This document shows positions 1 through 7,556 of a stretch of DNA of 9,887 nucleotides, piece by piece; the stretch's first letter is position 1, and each line of letters starts with the position of its first letter. This stretch comes from Streptosporangiaceae bacterium (GTDB taxonomy: Bacteria; Actinomycetota; Actinomycetes; Streptosporangiales; Streptosporangiaceae), in assembly GCA_025934635.1 (NCBI GenBank), contig JAICWX010000318.1, forward strand, positions 1 through 9,887, read 5' to 3'. Both the position numbers and the translations under genes were made by a program. The notes under the pieces were generated by a model. The model worked only from the letters and a program-made list of their open reading frames with translations. It did not search any database and was not told the origin of the DNA.

Positions 1-1710
1 GGTGAACTTGGTCTCGCCGGTCTTCGGGTTGACGGTGACGAAGTACACCCAGGTCCCGGTGGACGGGTGCAGCACCGCGTTGATCGCCGCGGCCCCCGGG
101 CTGTCGATCGGGCCGGGTGTCAGGCCCTTGTACTTGTAGGTATTGTACGGCGAGGTGCTGGTGAGCTGCTTGTTGCTGGCGATGATGCCGTAGGTGTTGA
201 GGCCGTACAGCACGGTGCTGTCGAGCTCGAGCGGGATGCCCTGCTTGAGCCGGTTGTCGATCACCCGGGCGATCTTCGGGTAGTCGGAGAGCCGGCCGCC
301 TTCGGCCTGGACCAGGCTGGCCATGACGATGACCTGGGCCGGCGTGAGCCCCACGTGCTGGGCGGCCGTGGCCAGGTCCAGGTTGGCGGCCTCCTGGTCG
401 AACCGCTTGACCATGTCCCTGAGCACGCCGGTGGCGGTCTCGTGCGGTACCACCTGGTAGGTCGCGGGGAACAGGTAGCCCTCGGGCTTGCCCTTGGCGT
501 AGGAGGGCAGGCCGAGCGATGCCGGGTCCTTGAGCGCCTTGGCGTAGGCGCTGGCCGCGATGCCGGACTTGGATCCCAGGTAGGCGATGATCTGGCTCTG
601 CCGCCAGCCCTCCGGGATGGTCACCTTGACCTGGACCATGTTGGCCGGGTTGACCAGCACCGCGTAGGCCAGCGACGCCTTCATGTGCTCGTGCATCCCG
701 TAGAAGCCGGGCAGCAGCCCGTTCCCGCTGGTGCTGTGCTCGGCCGCCAGCACGAACGCGCGCTGGCTGGCCACCACGCCCAGCTTCACCAGCTTCGGCC
801 CGATGCTCGTGGGCGAGTCACCCGAGGTGACCTGGAACGTGACCGAGCCGGTACCGGCTCCGGAGTAGTCGGCCGGATGGTACTTGTTCATGTACAGGTG
901 GTAGCCGTAGACGCCGCCGACCGCCAGCGGGACGACGATGACCAGCAGCGCGACCAGCGGCGCGATCCAGCGGAACCGGCGCCGGCGTCGGCGGCGGCCG
1001 CCGCCGTCCCGGGGAGGACGCCCGTCGTCGCGGTGCCGGCGGCGGCTGGGGCGTTCTTCGGGTTCCTCGTACTCGGTTTCGTCGTATTCGTCGCCGTAAC
1101 CGGCGTCGCCGAAGCCGGGCATGAACCTGCCCGGCTCCTCGTCGTCGTAGTCGCCGCCACCCGGGTACGAGCCCGGGCCGGGCTCGGAATACGGGCCGGG
1201 CTCACCGTACTGGCCGCGTTCCTCGTACGCGTCGCCGGGGTTGTGGCTGGCCTGCACCGGCGGGCCGGGATGCCACGGCTGGGCCGCCCCGGGATGGGCA
1301 GGCGGCGGCGCCGGGCGGGCGGGCGGCCTCGCGGGCGGCAGGTAGAGATCGCCGGGGCGCCAGGCGTCCTGGTCGGGGAGCCGGCGGAACCCCTGGGAGC
1401 CGTAGGGCGCCTGGGGTCCCTGGGGCATGCGCCGGCCGGGGGGCGGCGGCATGCGCTGGCCGTGGGCCGGGATGTGCGGGTCCCGCGGCATACGCGGGTC
1501 CGGCGGCAGCGGCTGGCCTGGGGGCACGGGCGGGCCGGGGGGCACGGGCCGGCCTCGGGGCATGGGCTGGCCCGGGGACAGGTGCGGGCCCTGGGGGGCG
1601 CGCGGGGGTGGCATGTTCGGAGGGTCCTGGGGACCGCGCGCGTGCCGGGCCGGGCGCGGGTTCGGCGCCGGCCGCGGGTCCTGCGGCCAGCCGCCCTCGT
1701 CCTGGCTCAC
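1..1710 (-). CDS. mltG: Endolytic murein transglycosylase MltG (YceG-like), 3' end truncated by window
   Basis: MltG cleaves nascent glycan strands in the periplasm/outer face of the membrane and sets their length, terminating elongation. I translated 570 codons from a GTG at 1710; the C-terminus runs off the window. Visible order: a disordered, proline-rich cytosolic N-terminus (about 1-157), an acidic Tyr/Glu/Asp stretch (about 160-225), an Arg-rich run just before one membrane segment (about 248-270, beginning WIAPLVALLVIVV), a LysM-like subdomain (about 288-335), then the YceG catalytic domain. The likely catalytic glutamate is E470 in VQAEGG, followed by the family-typical segment ending LELDSTVLYG; GPIDSPG and a YFV element follow. 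The start is well fixed: an in-frame TAA lies at 1723-1725, and the GTG overlaps the ruvX stop as GTGA, indicating translational coupling. The roughly 247-residue cytosolic extension is far longer than in E. coli MltG, though long extensions are known in actinobacteria. Confidence 0.96.
   Translation of the reverse strand, partial: MSQDEGGWPQDPRPAPNPRPARHARGPQDPPNMPPPRAPQGPHLSPGQPMPRGRPVPPGPPVPPGQPLPPDPRMPRDPHIPAHGQRMPPPPGRRMPQGPQAPYGSQGFRRLPDQDAWRPGDLYLPPARPPARPAPPPAHPGAAQPWHPGPPVQASHNPGDAYEERGQYGEPGPYSEPGPGSYPGGGDYDDEEPGRFMPGFGDAGYGDEYDETEYEEPEERPSRRRHRDDGRPPRDGGGRRRRRRRFRWIAPLVALLVIVVPLAVGGVYGYHLYMNKYHPADYSGAGTGSVTFQVTSGDSPTSIGPKLVKLGVVASQRAFVLAAEHSTSGNGLLPGFYGMHEHMKASLAYAVLVNPANMVQVKVTIPEGWRQSQIIAYLGSKSGIAASAYAKALKDPASLGLPSYAKGKPEGYLFPATYQVVPHETATGVLRDMVKRFDQEAANLDLATAAQHVGLTPAQVIVMASLVQAEGGRLSDYPKIARVIDNRLKQGIPLELDSTVLYGLNTYGIIASNKQLTSTSPYNTYKYKGLTPGPIDSPGAAAINAVLHPSTGTWVYFVTVNPKTGETKFT
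1456..1581 (-). repeat. Hexapeptide Pro-rich repeat in the MltG N-terminus
   Basis: Residues about 44-85 of MltG read as seven consecutive six-residue units, each beginning with L/M/V/I-P or similar (for example MPRGRP, VPPGPP, VPPGQP, LPPDPR). The underlying DNA is an imperfect 18-bp tandem repeat, G-rich on the plus strand. The units lie in the predicted cytosolic, disordered part of the protein. This is a seen pattern; no function can be assigned from it. Confidence 0.75.
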
Positions 1711-2279
1711 GTGCCCGCCTCGTTACCAGCGCCGATGAGCTGGCCGGCCGGGCGGCCGGTGGCACGTTCGGTGTCCAGGGCGGCCTGCAGCAAGATGGCG
1801 GCGGCGGCGGCGTCGATGACCTGGCGCCGGGCGCGGGAGTCCTTCCCGCCGCGGCGCAGCGCGCCGTGCGCCTCGGTAGTGGTGAACCGCTCGTCGACCA
1901 GCCGGACCGGGACCGGTGCCACGCGTCCGGCCAGGTCCGCGGCGAACTCACGGGCACCGGCGGCGGCGGCGCCTTCCCGCCCGGACAGCGACATCGGCAG
2001 GCCCACGATGACCTCGATCGCGCCCTCTCCGGCGGCCAGCCGCGCGAGCTCGGCCCGGGCCTGCCCGGCCAGCGCGGCGGTCCCCGACCGCAGCACGGTC
2101 AGCGGGACGGCGAGGACGCCGCCCGGGTCGCTGCGCGCGACCCCGATGCGAACCGAACCTACATCCACGGCGAGCCGCACCCCCTGCCTGAACGGAAGCT
2201 GGCTCACCGGGACGATCCCAGGCCAGGCCCGGGAAGGACGCGACCCGGAATTACGGACCCCGGAAGGTCGCATGAGCAT
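1707..2279 (-). CDS. ruvX: RuvX/YqgF-family Holliday junction resolvase-like nuclease
   Basis: RuvX is an RNase H-like fold nuclease implicated in Holliday-junction resolution and, in some bacteria, 16S rRNA 5'-end processing. The product of 190 aa shows the family blocks in order: RLAVDVGSVRIGVA (residues 35-48, with the first acidic residue), VIVGLPMSLSG, PVRLVDERFTT and VIDAAAAAILLQ with the last conserved Asp. The stop (TGA 1707-1709) overlaps the mltG GTG by 4 nt. It lies 13 nt after the alaS stop. The start is uncertain: ATG 2279 and ATG 2273 have poor ribosome-binding sites. GTG 2207 (giving 166 aa, with GGGA about 9 nt upstream) puts the first motif at the distance usual for actinobacterial homologues; GTG 2180 is also possible. 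The longest form is listed. Confidence 0.93.
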   Translation of the reverse strand: MLMRPSGVRNSGSRPSRAWPGIVPVSQLPFRQGVRLAVDVGSVRIGVARSDPGGVLAVPLTVLRSGTAALAGQARAELARLAAGEGAIEVIVGLPMSLSGREGAAAAGAREFAADLAGRVAPVPVRLVDERFTTTEAHGALRRGGKDSRARRQVIDAAAAAILLQAALDTERATGRPAGQLIGAGNEAGT

Positions 2280-2292
2280 GCCAATACGTTAC

Positions 2293-5013
2293 CTACCGGA
2301 CTCGAGTCTGTCCCGCGATGTCTCGCAAAGCCCCACGAACGGCGTCAAACGCCTCATCTACGGCACCGGGGTTGCTGCCACCGCCCTGGGCGACATCGGG
2401 CTTACCGCCGCCGTTGCCGCCGAGGGCCCGGGCGGCCACTCCGACCAGCGAGCCCGCCGCCAGGCCGAACCCGCGGCCGGCCTCGTTGACCGCGATGACC
2501 ACCACCGGCTTGTCCGCGGGGACGCCGACGACGGCCACCACCGCGGGCTGCGTGCGCGGCACCCGGCCGCGCACGTCGAGGGCGAGCTTGCGGATGTCGT
2601 CGGCTTCGGTCCCGTCCGGCACCCGGTGCGCGACCAGGGCCAGCCCGCTGATGTCCTCCGCGCTGGCCGCGATGTCCCCGGCCGACTCGAGCAGCCGGGC
2701 CGCGCGCAGCCGCTGCAGCTCGCGCTCGGCGTCCCGGAGCCGGGTCAGCACGGCGGAGATGCGCTCGGGCAGCTGCTCGCGCGGTGCCTTGAACTGCTCG
2801 CTGAGCTGGCTGACCAGCGTGCTCTCGCGGGCCAGGAAGCGGAACGCGTCGATGCCCACCAGCGCCTCGATCCGGCGCACGCCGGACCCGATGGACGCCT
2901 CGCCGAGCACCTTGATCAGGCCGAGCTGGCCGGACCGGGCCACGTGGGTGCCGCCGCACAGCTCGCGGGAGTAGTCGCCGACCTCCACCACCCGGACCCG
3001 GTCACCGTACTTCTCGCCGAACAGTGCCAGCGCGCCCAGCTCGCGCGCCTCTTCCTGCGAGGTGTAGAACGCGTGCACGTCCAGGTCGTTGACCAGGACC
3101 TCGTTGACCTCATCCTCGGTGTCGCGCAGGACCGCCAGGGGCACCGCGCCCTGGGCGGTGAAGTCGAACCTGAGCCGGCCCGGTGCGTTCTCCGAGCCCG
3201 CCTGCGCCGCCGACTCCCCCAGCGCGCCGCGCAGCGCCCGGTGCACGAGGTGGGTGGCGGTGTGCGAGCGGGACAGCGCGCGGCGGCGCTCGATGTCGAT
3301 CTGCGCGTGCGCGAGCGCGCCGACCGTGACCTCGCCGGCGGTGACCGTGCCGCGGTGCACGATCAGGCCGGGCAGCGGGGTCTGCGCGTCGCGGACCGCG
3401 ATCTCGCCGCCGTCCACGGTGATCGTGCCCTCGTCGGCGAGCTGGCCGCCGCCCTCGGCGTAGAACGGAGTGCGGTCGAGCACCACGTCGACCTCGGTGC
3501 CCGCGCCCGCCGACGGCACCGGGACGCCGTCCACCAGCAGGCCCAGGATGGCGGCCTCGCCGGAGATCTGGTCGTAGCCGGTGAAGCTGACCGCGCCGGA
3601 CCGGTCGAGCAGCTCCGCGAACGCGGAGATGTCCGTGTTGCCGGTCTTCTTCTCGGCCGCGTCCCGCTTGGCCCGGTCCCGCTGCTCGGCCATGAGCCGG
3701 CGGAAACCCTCCTCGTCGACGGCCAGGCCCTGCTCGGCCGCCATCTCCAGGGTCAGGTCGATCGGGAAGCCGTAGGTGTCGTGCAGCTGGAAGGCCTGAT
3801 CACCGGAGAGCGCGGTCGAGCCGCGGCGCCGGTTCTCCTCCACCGAGGCGTCGAAGATCGCGGTGCCGGTGCGCAGCGTGCTGGCGAACGCCGACTCCTC
3901 CCCGTCGATGACCGCGTGGATGTTGACCGCGACGCGGCTCAGTTCCGGGTACAGCCCCGCCATCGCGTCGAGGGCGGCCGCGGTGAGCTCGTGCATGAAC
4001 CGCTCCCCCGTCGCCGGGGTCGCGCCGGCGCCGCCGCGCTGGCCGCCGGCCAGCAGGCGCAGGTTCCTGATGCTGCGCCGGACGATGCGCCGCAGCACGT
4101 AGCCGCGGCCCTCGTTGCCGGGCAGCACGCCGTCCCCGATCAGCATGACCGCGCTGCGCACGTGGTCGGCGATGACCCGCAGGGCCACGTCGGTGCGCTG
4201 GTCGCGGCCGTACCGCTGCTCGGTGAGCTCGGCCGCCCGGTCGAGGATCTTCCAGGTAGTGTCGATCTCGTAGAGGTTGTCCACGCCCTGCAAGATGGAC
4301 GCCATCCGCTCGAGGCCCATGCCGGTGTCGACGTTCTTCGACGGCAGCAGGCCCTCGATGTCGAAGTCGTCCTTGGCCCGGACCTTGCTCAGGCTGTCCT
4401 GCATGAAGACCAGGTTCCAGACCTCGAGGAACCGGTCCTCGTCCGCCTCCGGACCGCCGTCACGGCCGTATTCCGCGCCGCGGTCGTAGTAGATCTCCGA
4501 GCACGGGCCGCCGGGTCCCGGCACGCCCATGTGCCAGTAGTTGTCGGCCAGGCCGCGGTGCTGGATCCGGTCCGGCGACAGGCCGATCTGGTCCCGCCAG
4601 ATCCCGTAGGCCTCATCGTCACCATGCAGGACGGTGGCCCACAGCTTGTCTTCACCGAACCCGAACCCGCCGTCGGCCTCGGACTTGGTCAGCAGCTCCC
4701 AGGCGTACCTGATCGCGCCTTCCTTGAAGTAGTCGCCGAACGACCAGTTGCCCAGCATCTGGAAGAACGTGGCGTGCCTGGTGGTCTTGCCCACCTCTTC
4801 GATGTCCAGCGTCCGCACGCACTTCTGCACGTCCGCGGCGCGCTTGTACGGCGGCGTGCGCTGGCCGAGCAGGTACGGCTTGAACGGCTGCATGCCCGCG
4901 ATGACGAACAGCACCGTGGGGTCGTCGGCGACCAGGGAGGCCGAGGGCACGATCGTGTGCCCCTGCTGCTCGAAGTACGCAAGGAAGCGGCGGGCGATCT
5001 CGGCCGACTCCAT
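2293..5013 (-). CDS. alaS: Alanyl-tRNA synthetase AlaRS, complete
   Basis: Class II synthetase that charges tRNA-Ala and hydrolyses mischarged Ser/Gly-tRNA-Ala. At 906 aa it is full length. The N-terminal catalytic core has the [18 protein letters not shown] segment (motif 2 area) and motif 3 GMGLERM (231-237). The editing domain carries the zinc/active-site pair of motifs HTATH (H584, H588) and CGGTH (C686, H690). A coiled-coil stretch rich in Arg/Leu/Glu follows, then the C-Ala domain with the glycine-rich [12 protein letters not shown] near the end. All key residues are present, so it should be functional in both aminoacylation and editing. ATG 5013 is preceded by GAGGA with a 9-nt spacer and overlaps the upstream stop by one base (TGATG), supporting this start and coupling to the small gene upstream. 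Stop is TAG at 2293-2295. Confidence 0.99.
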   Translation of the reverse strand: MESAEIARRFLAYFEQQGHTIVPSASLVADDPTVLFVIAGMQPFKPYLLGQRTPPYKRAADVQKCVRTLDIEEVGKTTRHATFFQMLGNWSFGDYFKEGAIRYAWELLTKSEADGGFGFGEDKLWATVLHGDDEAYGIWRDQIGLSPDRIQHRGLADNYWHMGVPGPGGPCSEIYYDRGAEYGRDGGPEADEDRFLEVWNLVFMQDSLSKVRAKDDFDIEGLLPSKNVDTGMGLERMASILQGVDNLYEIDTTWKILDRAAELTEQRYGRDQRTDVALRVIADHVRSAVMLIGDGVLPGNEGRGYVLRRIVRRSIRNLRLLAGGQRGGAGATPATGERFMHELTAAALDAMAGLYPELSRVAVNIHAVIDGEESAFASTLRTGTAIFDASVEENRRRGSTALSGDQAFQLHDTYGFPIDLTLEMAAEQGLAVDEEGFRRLMAEQRDRAKRDAAEKKTGNTDISAFAELLDRSGAVSFTGYDQISGEAAILGLLVDGVPVPSAGAGTEVDVVLDRTPFYAEGGGQLADEGTITVDGGEIAVRDAQTPLPGLIVHRGTVTAGEVTVGALAHAQIDIERRRALSRSHTATHLVHRALRGALGESAAQAGSENAPGRLRFDFTAQGAVPLAVLRDTEDEVNEVLVNDLDVHAFYTSQEEARELGALALFGEKYGDRVRVVEVGDYSRELCGGTHVARSGQLGLIKVLGEASIGSGVRRIEALVGIDAFRFLARESTLVSQLSEQFKAPREQLPERISAVLTRLRDAERELQRLRAARLLESAGDIAASAEDISGLALVAHRVPDGTEADDIRKLALDVRGRVPRTQPAVVAVVGVPADKPVVVIAVNEAGRGFGLAAGSLVGVAARALGGNGGGKPDVAQGGGSNPGAVDEAFDAVRGALRDIAGQTRVR

Positions 5014-5408
5014 CAGTGGCCATCCTCTGGTTCGTGGTCGGTTGGGCGGTATTGGTTCTGGTTTTGGCCGGCCGGGCGGGTCCAGTCAGCTGTCCGGTCT
5101 GCTGAGAGGGTAGAGCCTGCGGGCGCGGGATGCGCAAGCCGGTACAGCTCCATGCCCTCCCGTACGTCACGGGTGAAGCGGTAGCTCTCCCGGGCCAGGG
5201 CGATCGCGCCCCGCCGGGCGCGCCGTCCGGTGACCCGGGCCCTGGCGCCCGCCCGCGCGAGCTCGAGCGTGCCCTCGAGCTTGCGCTCGGGAGCGAGGTG
5301 GCCCGGGGTCAGGGTCGCAGACAGGCGCCGCCCGGCCGCGGCGACACGCCGGTAGCCGTAGATGCCGGTCACGGCCCCGGCGGTGAGCCAGAAACCTCTG
5401 CGGATCAT
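5013..5408 (-). CDS. DUF6167-like small protein encoded upstream of alaS
   Basis: A 131-aa protein beginning [20 protein letters not shown]: a short basic N-terminus, a weakly hydrophobic segment (about 6-19), then an Arg/Ala-rich helical middle and a polar tail. Length, the FW-TAGA start and its place between a DUF948 gene and alaS match my memory of the actinobacterial DUF6167 family; function is unknown. The hydrophobic segment is short and could be a membrane anchor or a half-inserted helix. Its ATG overlaps the DUF948 stop as ATGA (5405-5408), and its stop overlaps the alaS start by one base, so it is embedded in the coupled operon. Its conserved position suggests a cell-envelope role or simply co-expression; nothing in the sequence decides. 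Confidence 0.85.
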   Translation of the reverse strand: MIRRGFWLTAGAVTGIYGYRRVAAAGRRLSATLTPGHLAPERKLEGTLELARAGARARVTGRRARRGAIALARESYRFTRDVREGMELYRLAHPAPAGSTLSADRTADWTRPAGQNQNQYRPTDHEPEDGH

Positions 5409-5878
5409 CGTGCCGCCTCCCCCCGGGTGAGCTCGCCGCGTTCCGTCAGGCCGTTGTCGATCACGGTGGCGGGCAGGGCGCGCCGGCGCCGGCCTCGCCG
5501 GCTCACGGCGTGGCGCACGCCGTAGGCCAGGGCGCCCATCCGGCCGACCGGGCCGCCGGCGATGGTGCGGCCGAGCCCGGCTAGCGCCGTGACCTGGCCG
5601 GCGAGTTCGGTCATGCCGGTGCCGAGCTCGTCCATGCTGGCCGTGACCGACTCGGTGCGGTCGAGCTGGCGGCCCGCGCGGTCCACCGCGGCCTGCGCCC
5701 CGTCCACCGCGGCCTGCGCGCGCGTCAGCAGGACGTCGCCGCGCTCGCGCACGTCGGTGACCAGCTTGCTGCTCTCCGAGAGCAGGCGGCCCAGCCGGAA
5801 CAGCACGAACACGCCGACGCAGACCAGCAGGGCCCAGAACACGGCGGCGATCAGCGCGGCAAGCTCGGCCGCGTTCAT
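5405..5878 (-). CDS. DUF948 membrane-anchored coiled-coil protein
   Basis: A 157-aa protein, start ATG 5878 (MNAAELAALIAAVFWALLVC). It has one N-terminal membrane segment (about residues 7-28), a long alanine/glutamine/aspartate-rich amphipathic region (about 35-95) expected to form a coiled coil, a Gly/Ala-rich section (GGPVGRMGALAYGVRHA) and a basic patch RRGRRRR before a short polar tail. This layout is typical of actinobacterial DUF948 proteins, whose function is not established. The reading frame stays open upstream to 6178, but that extension lies inside rarA, is of shadow composition and is not conserved in style, so ATG 5878 is preferred; AGGACGG lies about 9-10 nt upstream. Its start overlaps the stop of an 8-codon mini-ORF by ATGA, and its own stop overlaps the next start by ATGA. 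Confidence 0.9.
   Translation of the reverse strand: MNAAELAALIAAVFWALLVCVGVFVLFRLGRLLSESSKLVTDVRERGDVLLTRAQAAVDGAQAAVDRAGRQLDRTESVTASMDELGTGMTELAGQVTALAGLGRTIAGGPVGRMGALAYGVRHAVSRRGRRRRALPATVIDNGLTERGELTRGEAAR
5681..5719 (-). repeat. 21-bp tandem repeat encoding a coiled-coil heptad
   Basis: The 18-mer GTCCACCGCGGCCTGCGC (plus strand) occurs exactly at 5681-5698 and 5702-5719, a 21-bp period. On the minus strand it encodes two successive heptads AQAAVDG and AQAAVDR inside the DUF948 coiled coil. This looks like a recent in-frame duplication that adds one heptad. Confidence 0.7.
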
Positions 5879-5901
5879 GCCGGGACCGTCCTGGTGCTCA
5901 T
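5875..5901 (-). other. 8-codon mini-ORF (MSTRTVPA) bridging rarA and the DUF948 gene
   Basis: ATG at 5901 opens in an ATGA overlap with the rarA stop (TGA 5898-5900). Eight codons later its TGA (5875-5877) overlaps the DUF948 ATG (5876-5878) in another ATGA. It is preceded by a strong Shine-Dalgarno, AAGGAG, with a 5-nt spacer, located in the rarA tail. The frame differs from both neighbours. The parsimonious reading is a translational relay: ribosomes leaving rarA, or entering at AAGGAG, terminate next to the DUF948 start. The peptide itself need not have a role. Whether it is translated is inference. Confidence 0.45.
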
Positions 5902-7334
5902 GCCTGCTCCTTCTCGGTCGTGTTCCCTGGCCTGTTTTTGGGCTTGTTCCTGTCCCCGGTCTTGTCCCCGGTTTCGCCCCCGGGGCCGTCCCCGGCCTGG
6001 CCGAGGATGGCCCGGATGCGCTCGGCGCGCTCCGTGACCCGGGCCTCCAGGCCATGCCGCGATGGCTCGTAGTACCGGCGGCCCGCCACCGGGTCCGGTG
6101 CGTAGCGCTGCGGGACGATGCCGTCGGCGAAGTCGTGCGGGTACAGGTAGCCCTGGCCGTGGCCGACCTTGCCCGCACCAGGATAGTGCGCGTCGCGCAG
6201 GTGCGCGGGCACCGTCCCGATTAGGCCGTTCCGCACGTCGGCCTCGGCCGCGCCGATGGCCTTGATCACCGCGTTGGACTTGGGCGCCAGCGAGATGTGG
6301 ATCACCGCCTGGGCCAGGTTGATCCGCGCCTCGGGCAGCCCGACGAACTCCACCGCCTGCGCGGCGGCGATCGCCGTCTGCAGCGCGGTCGGGTCGGCCA
6401 TCCCCACGTCCTCGCTGGCGTGCACGATGAGCCGCCGGGCGATGAACCGCGGGTCCTCCCCGGCCGCGATCATCCGGGCCATGTAGTGCAGCGCCGCGTC
6501 CGCATCGCTGCCGCGCATGGACTTGATGAACGCGCTGATCACGTCGTAGTGCTGGTCACCATCACGGTCGTAGCGGACCGCGGCCCGGTCCACCGCGCGC
6601 TCCAGCGTCGCGACGTCGATGGTTTCTTGGCCCAGGGCGGCCGCCTCCAGGTAGGTCAGCGTGCGGCGGGCGTCGCCGCCGGCCAGCCTGATGAGCTGCT
6701 CGACCGCCTCGTCGTCGATGGTGACGGCCCCGCCGAGGCCGCGCGGCTCCGGCTCGGCCAGCGCGCGGCGGATGACCTCGCGCACGTCATCGTCGGACAG
6801 CGGCTGCAGGGTGAGCAGCAGTGACCGGGACAGCAGCGGGGAGACCACGGAGAAGAACGGGTTTTCCGTGGTCGCGCCGATGAACGACACCCAGCGGTTC
6901 TCCACCGCGGGCAGCAGCGCGTCCTGCTGGGTTTTGGAGAAGCGGTGCACCTCGTCGACGAACAGCACGGTCTGGGCATTGTGCATGCCCAGCGCCCGGC
7001 GGGCCCCGTCCACGGCGGCGCGGACGTCCTTGACCCCGGCGCTGACCGCGGAGAGCTCCGTGAAGCGGCGCTTGGTCACCTGGCTGACTACATACGCCAG
7101 CGTGGTCTTGCCGGTGCCCGGCGGACCCCAGAGCAGCAGCGACATCGGGGCGTCGTTGTCCACCAGCTTGCGGAACGGCGTGCCCGCTCCGGTCAGGTGG
7201 CGCTGCCCGATCACCTCGTCCAGGGTGCGCGGCCGCATCCGGACGGCGAGCGGCGCGCCCGCGCTGGCGGCAGCATCTTCCGCATCATCGAACAGGCTCG
7301 CGGACTGCCCGTCCTCACTCATGGCTCTGGCCAT
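5898..7334 (-). CDS. rarA: Replication-associated recombination protein A (RarA/MgsA), AAA+ ATPase
   Basis: RarA is a cytosolic clamp-loader-like AAA+ ATPase acting at stalled replication forks and DNA ends. The 478-aa product has Walker A GPPGTGKT (70-77, K76), Walker B LFVDE (D127, E128) followed by VHRF, sensor 1 ATTEN (154-158), a candidate arginine finger in PLLSRS (R170) and the MgsA C-terminal domain, with the family segment [10 protein letters not shown] and a late [12 protein letters not shown] block. The C-terminal roughly 30 residues are a Lys/Gly/Asn-rich polar tail. Two starts are possible: ATG 7334 (AAGG about 7 nt upstream) and ATG 7322 four codons later ([13 protein letters not shown]). 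It is the first gene of the operon and transcribed from the intergenic region holding two DnaA boxes. A TAAGGT hexamer (7341-7346) could be a -10 placing the transcript start at or near the ATG, but no good -35 is visible. Confidence 0.97.
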   Translation of the reverse strand: MARAMSEDGQSASLFDDAEDAAASAGAPLAVRMRPRTLDEVIGQRHLTGAGTPFRKLVDNDAPMSLLLWGPPGTGKTTLAYVVSQVTKRRFTELSAVSAGVKDVRAAVDGARRALGMHNAQTVLFVDEVHRFSKTQQDALLPAVENRWVSFIGATTENPFFSVVSPLLSRSLLLTLQPLSDDDVREVIRRALAEPEPRGLGGAVTIDDEAVEQLIRLAGGDARRTLTYLEAAALGQETIDVATLERAVDRAAVRYDRDGDQHYDVISAFIKSMRGSDADAALHYMARMIAAGEDPRFIARRLIVHASEDVGMADPTALQTAIAAAQAVEFVGLPEARINLAQAVIHISLAPKSNAVIKAIGAAEADVRNGLIGTVPAHLRDAHYPGAGKVGHGQGYLYPHDFADGIVPQRYAPDPVAGRRYYEPSRHGLEARVTERAERIRAILGQAGDGPGGETGDKTGDRNKPKNRPGNTTEKEQA

Positions 7335-7363
7335 CCTCAGACCTTATCCGGGCCCGCAAGGCG

Positions 7364-7405
7364 AGTTATCCACAGAATGGCGCTGCCGCCTAAAGTTATC
7401 CACAG
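7364..7405. promoter_or_regulatory. Two perfect DnaA boxes, 30 bp apart, between divergent genes
   Basis: TTATCCACA, the canonical DnaA box, occurs at 7366-7374 and 7396-7404 on the plus strand in the same orientation. Both sit within an identical 12-mer, AGTTATCCACAG (7364-7375 and 7394-7405). The 30-bp period is close to three helical turns, so bound proteins would lie on one face. A degenerate third match (TTATCC, 7344-7349) lies nearer rarA. The site is immediately upstream of rarA and of the divergent plus-strand gene, and could let DnaA regulate either. Six of nine positions are A/T in very GC-rich DNA, so chance is unlikely. Confidence 0.7.
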
Positions 7406-7423
7406 GTTTTAGATGCTGGTAGC

Positions 7424-7487
7424 GAAGGAGTGCGCCGCCGTGCAGCCTGAGCACCATGCCGATCGATATCCCGCCGCAAGGCCATGA
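7424..7487 (+). promoter_or_regulatory. Strong Shine-Dalgarno with GTG and a 15-codon leader ORF
   Basis: GAAGGAG (7424-7430) is followed after 9 nt by GTG 7440, which opens a 15-codon frame (VQPEHHADRYPAARP) ending at TGA 7485-7487. This is the best ribosome-binding site upstream of the plus-strand gene, yet it serves neither ATG 7456 (25 nt away, different frame) nor ATG 7557 directly. It may be a genuine short leader, or a leftover of a start disturbed by indels. Confidence 0.35.
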
Positions 7488-7530
7488 ACTACTCGCCGCC
7501 CAGGGCAAGGCCATCGCCCGCTACCAGGGG
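7456..7530 (+). pseudogene. Out-of-frame N-terminal segment of the AbiEi-like protein (apparent frameshift near 7527-7530)
   Basis: From ATG 7456 the frame reads MPIDIPPQGHELLAAQ, then GKAIARYQ, which has the look of the usual N-terminus of AbiEi-like winged-helix proteins (ELLAAQ-x-x-x-IAR-x-Q). After CAG 7525-7527 this frame loses sense. The expected continuation (AEAGIDPRSMRSKV, then RGERWQRLHRGVYATF) resumes in another frame at 7530 and runs into the open frame starting at ATG 7557. The junction reads CAGGGGCGGAGG; one missing C (CAGGCGGCGGAGG) would restore YQAAEAGID at the family's usual length. The explanation may be a sequencing error, a real inactivating mutation, or -1 slippage on GGGG (7527-7530). 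Confidence 0.6.
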
Positions 7531-7556
7531 CGGAGGCCGGTATCGATCCGCGTTCG

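Noticed and set aside
1202..1957. Minus-strand 251-codon Pro/Ala/Arg-rich frame
   Set aside because: It overlaps mltG and ruvX in another frame, and the mltG frame there continues smoothly from a coupled GTG to a recognisable enzyme.
67..5184. Plus-strand open frame of 1705 codons opposite mltG, ruvX and alaS
   Set aside because: It is antisense to three clearly recognisable genes, has Arg/Gly/Val/His-rich shadow composition and no domain; long antisense frames are expected in very GC-rich DNA.
5879..6178. N-terminal extension of the DUF948 frame to ATG 6178
   Set aside because: The extra 100 codons lie inside the rarA C-terminal coding region and have shadow composition; the DUF948 family begins with the residues encoded from ATG 5878.
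7335..7455. Replication origin at the paired DnaA boxes
   Set aside because: Only two perfect boxes and no AT-rich unwinding element, and neighbours are not dnaA, dnaN or rpmH; a regulatory or titration site fits better.
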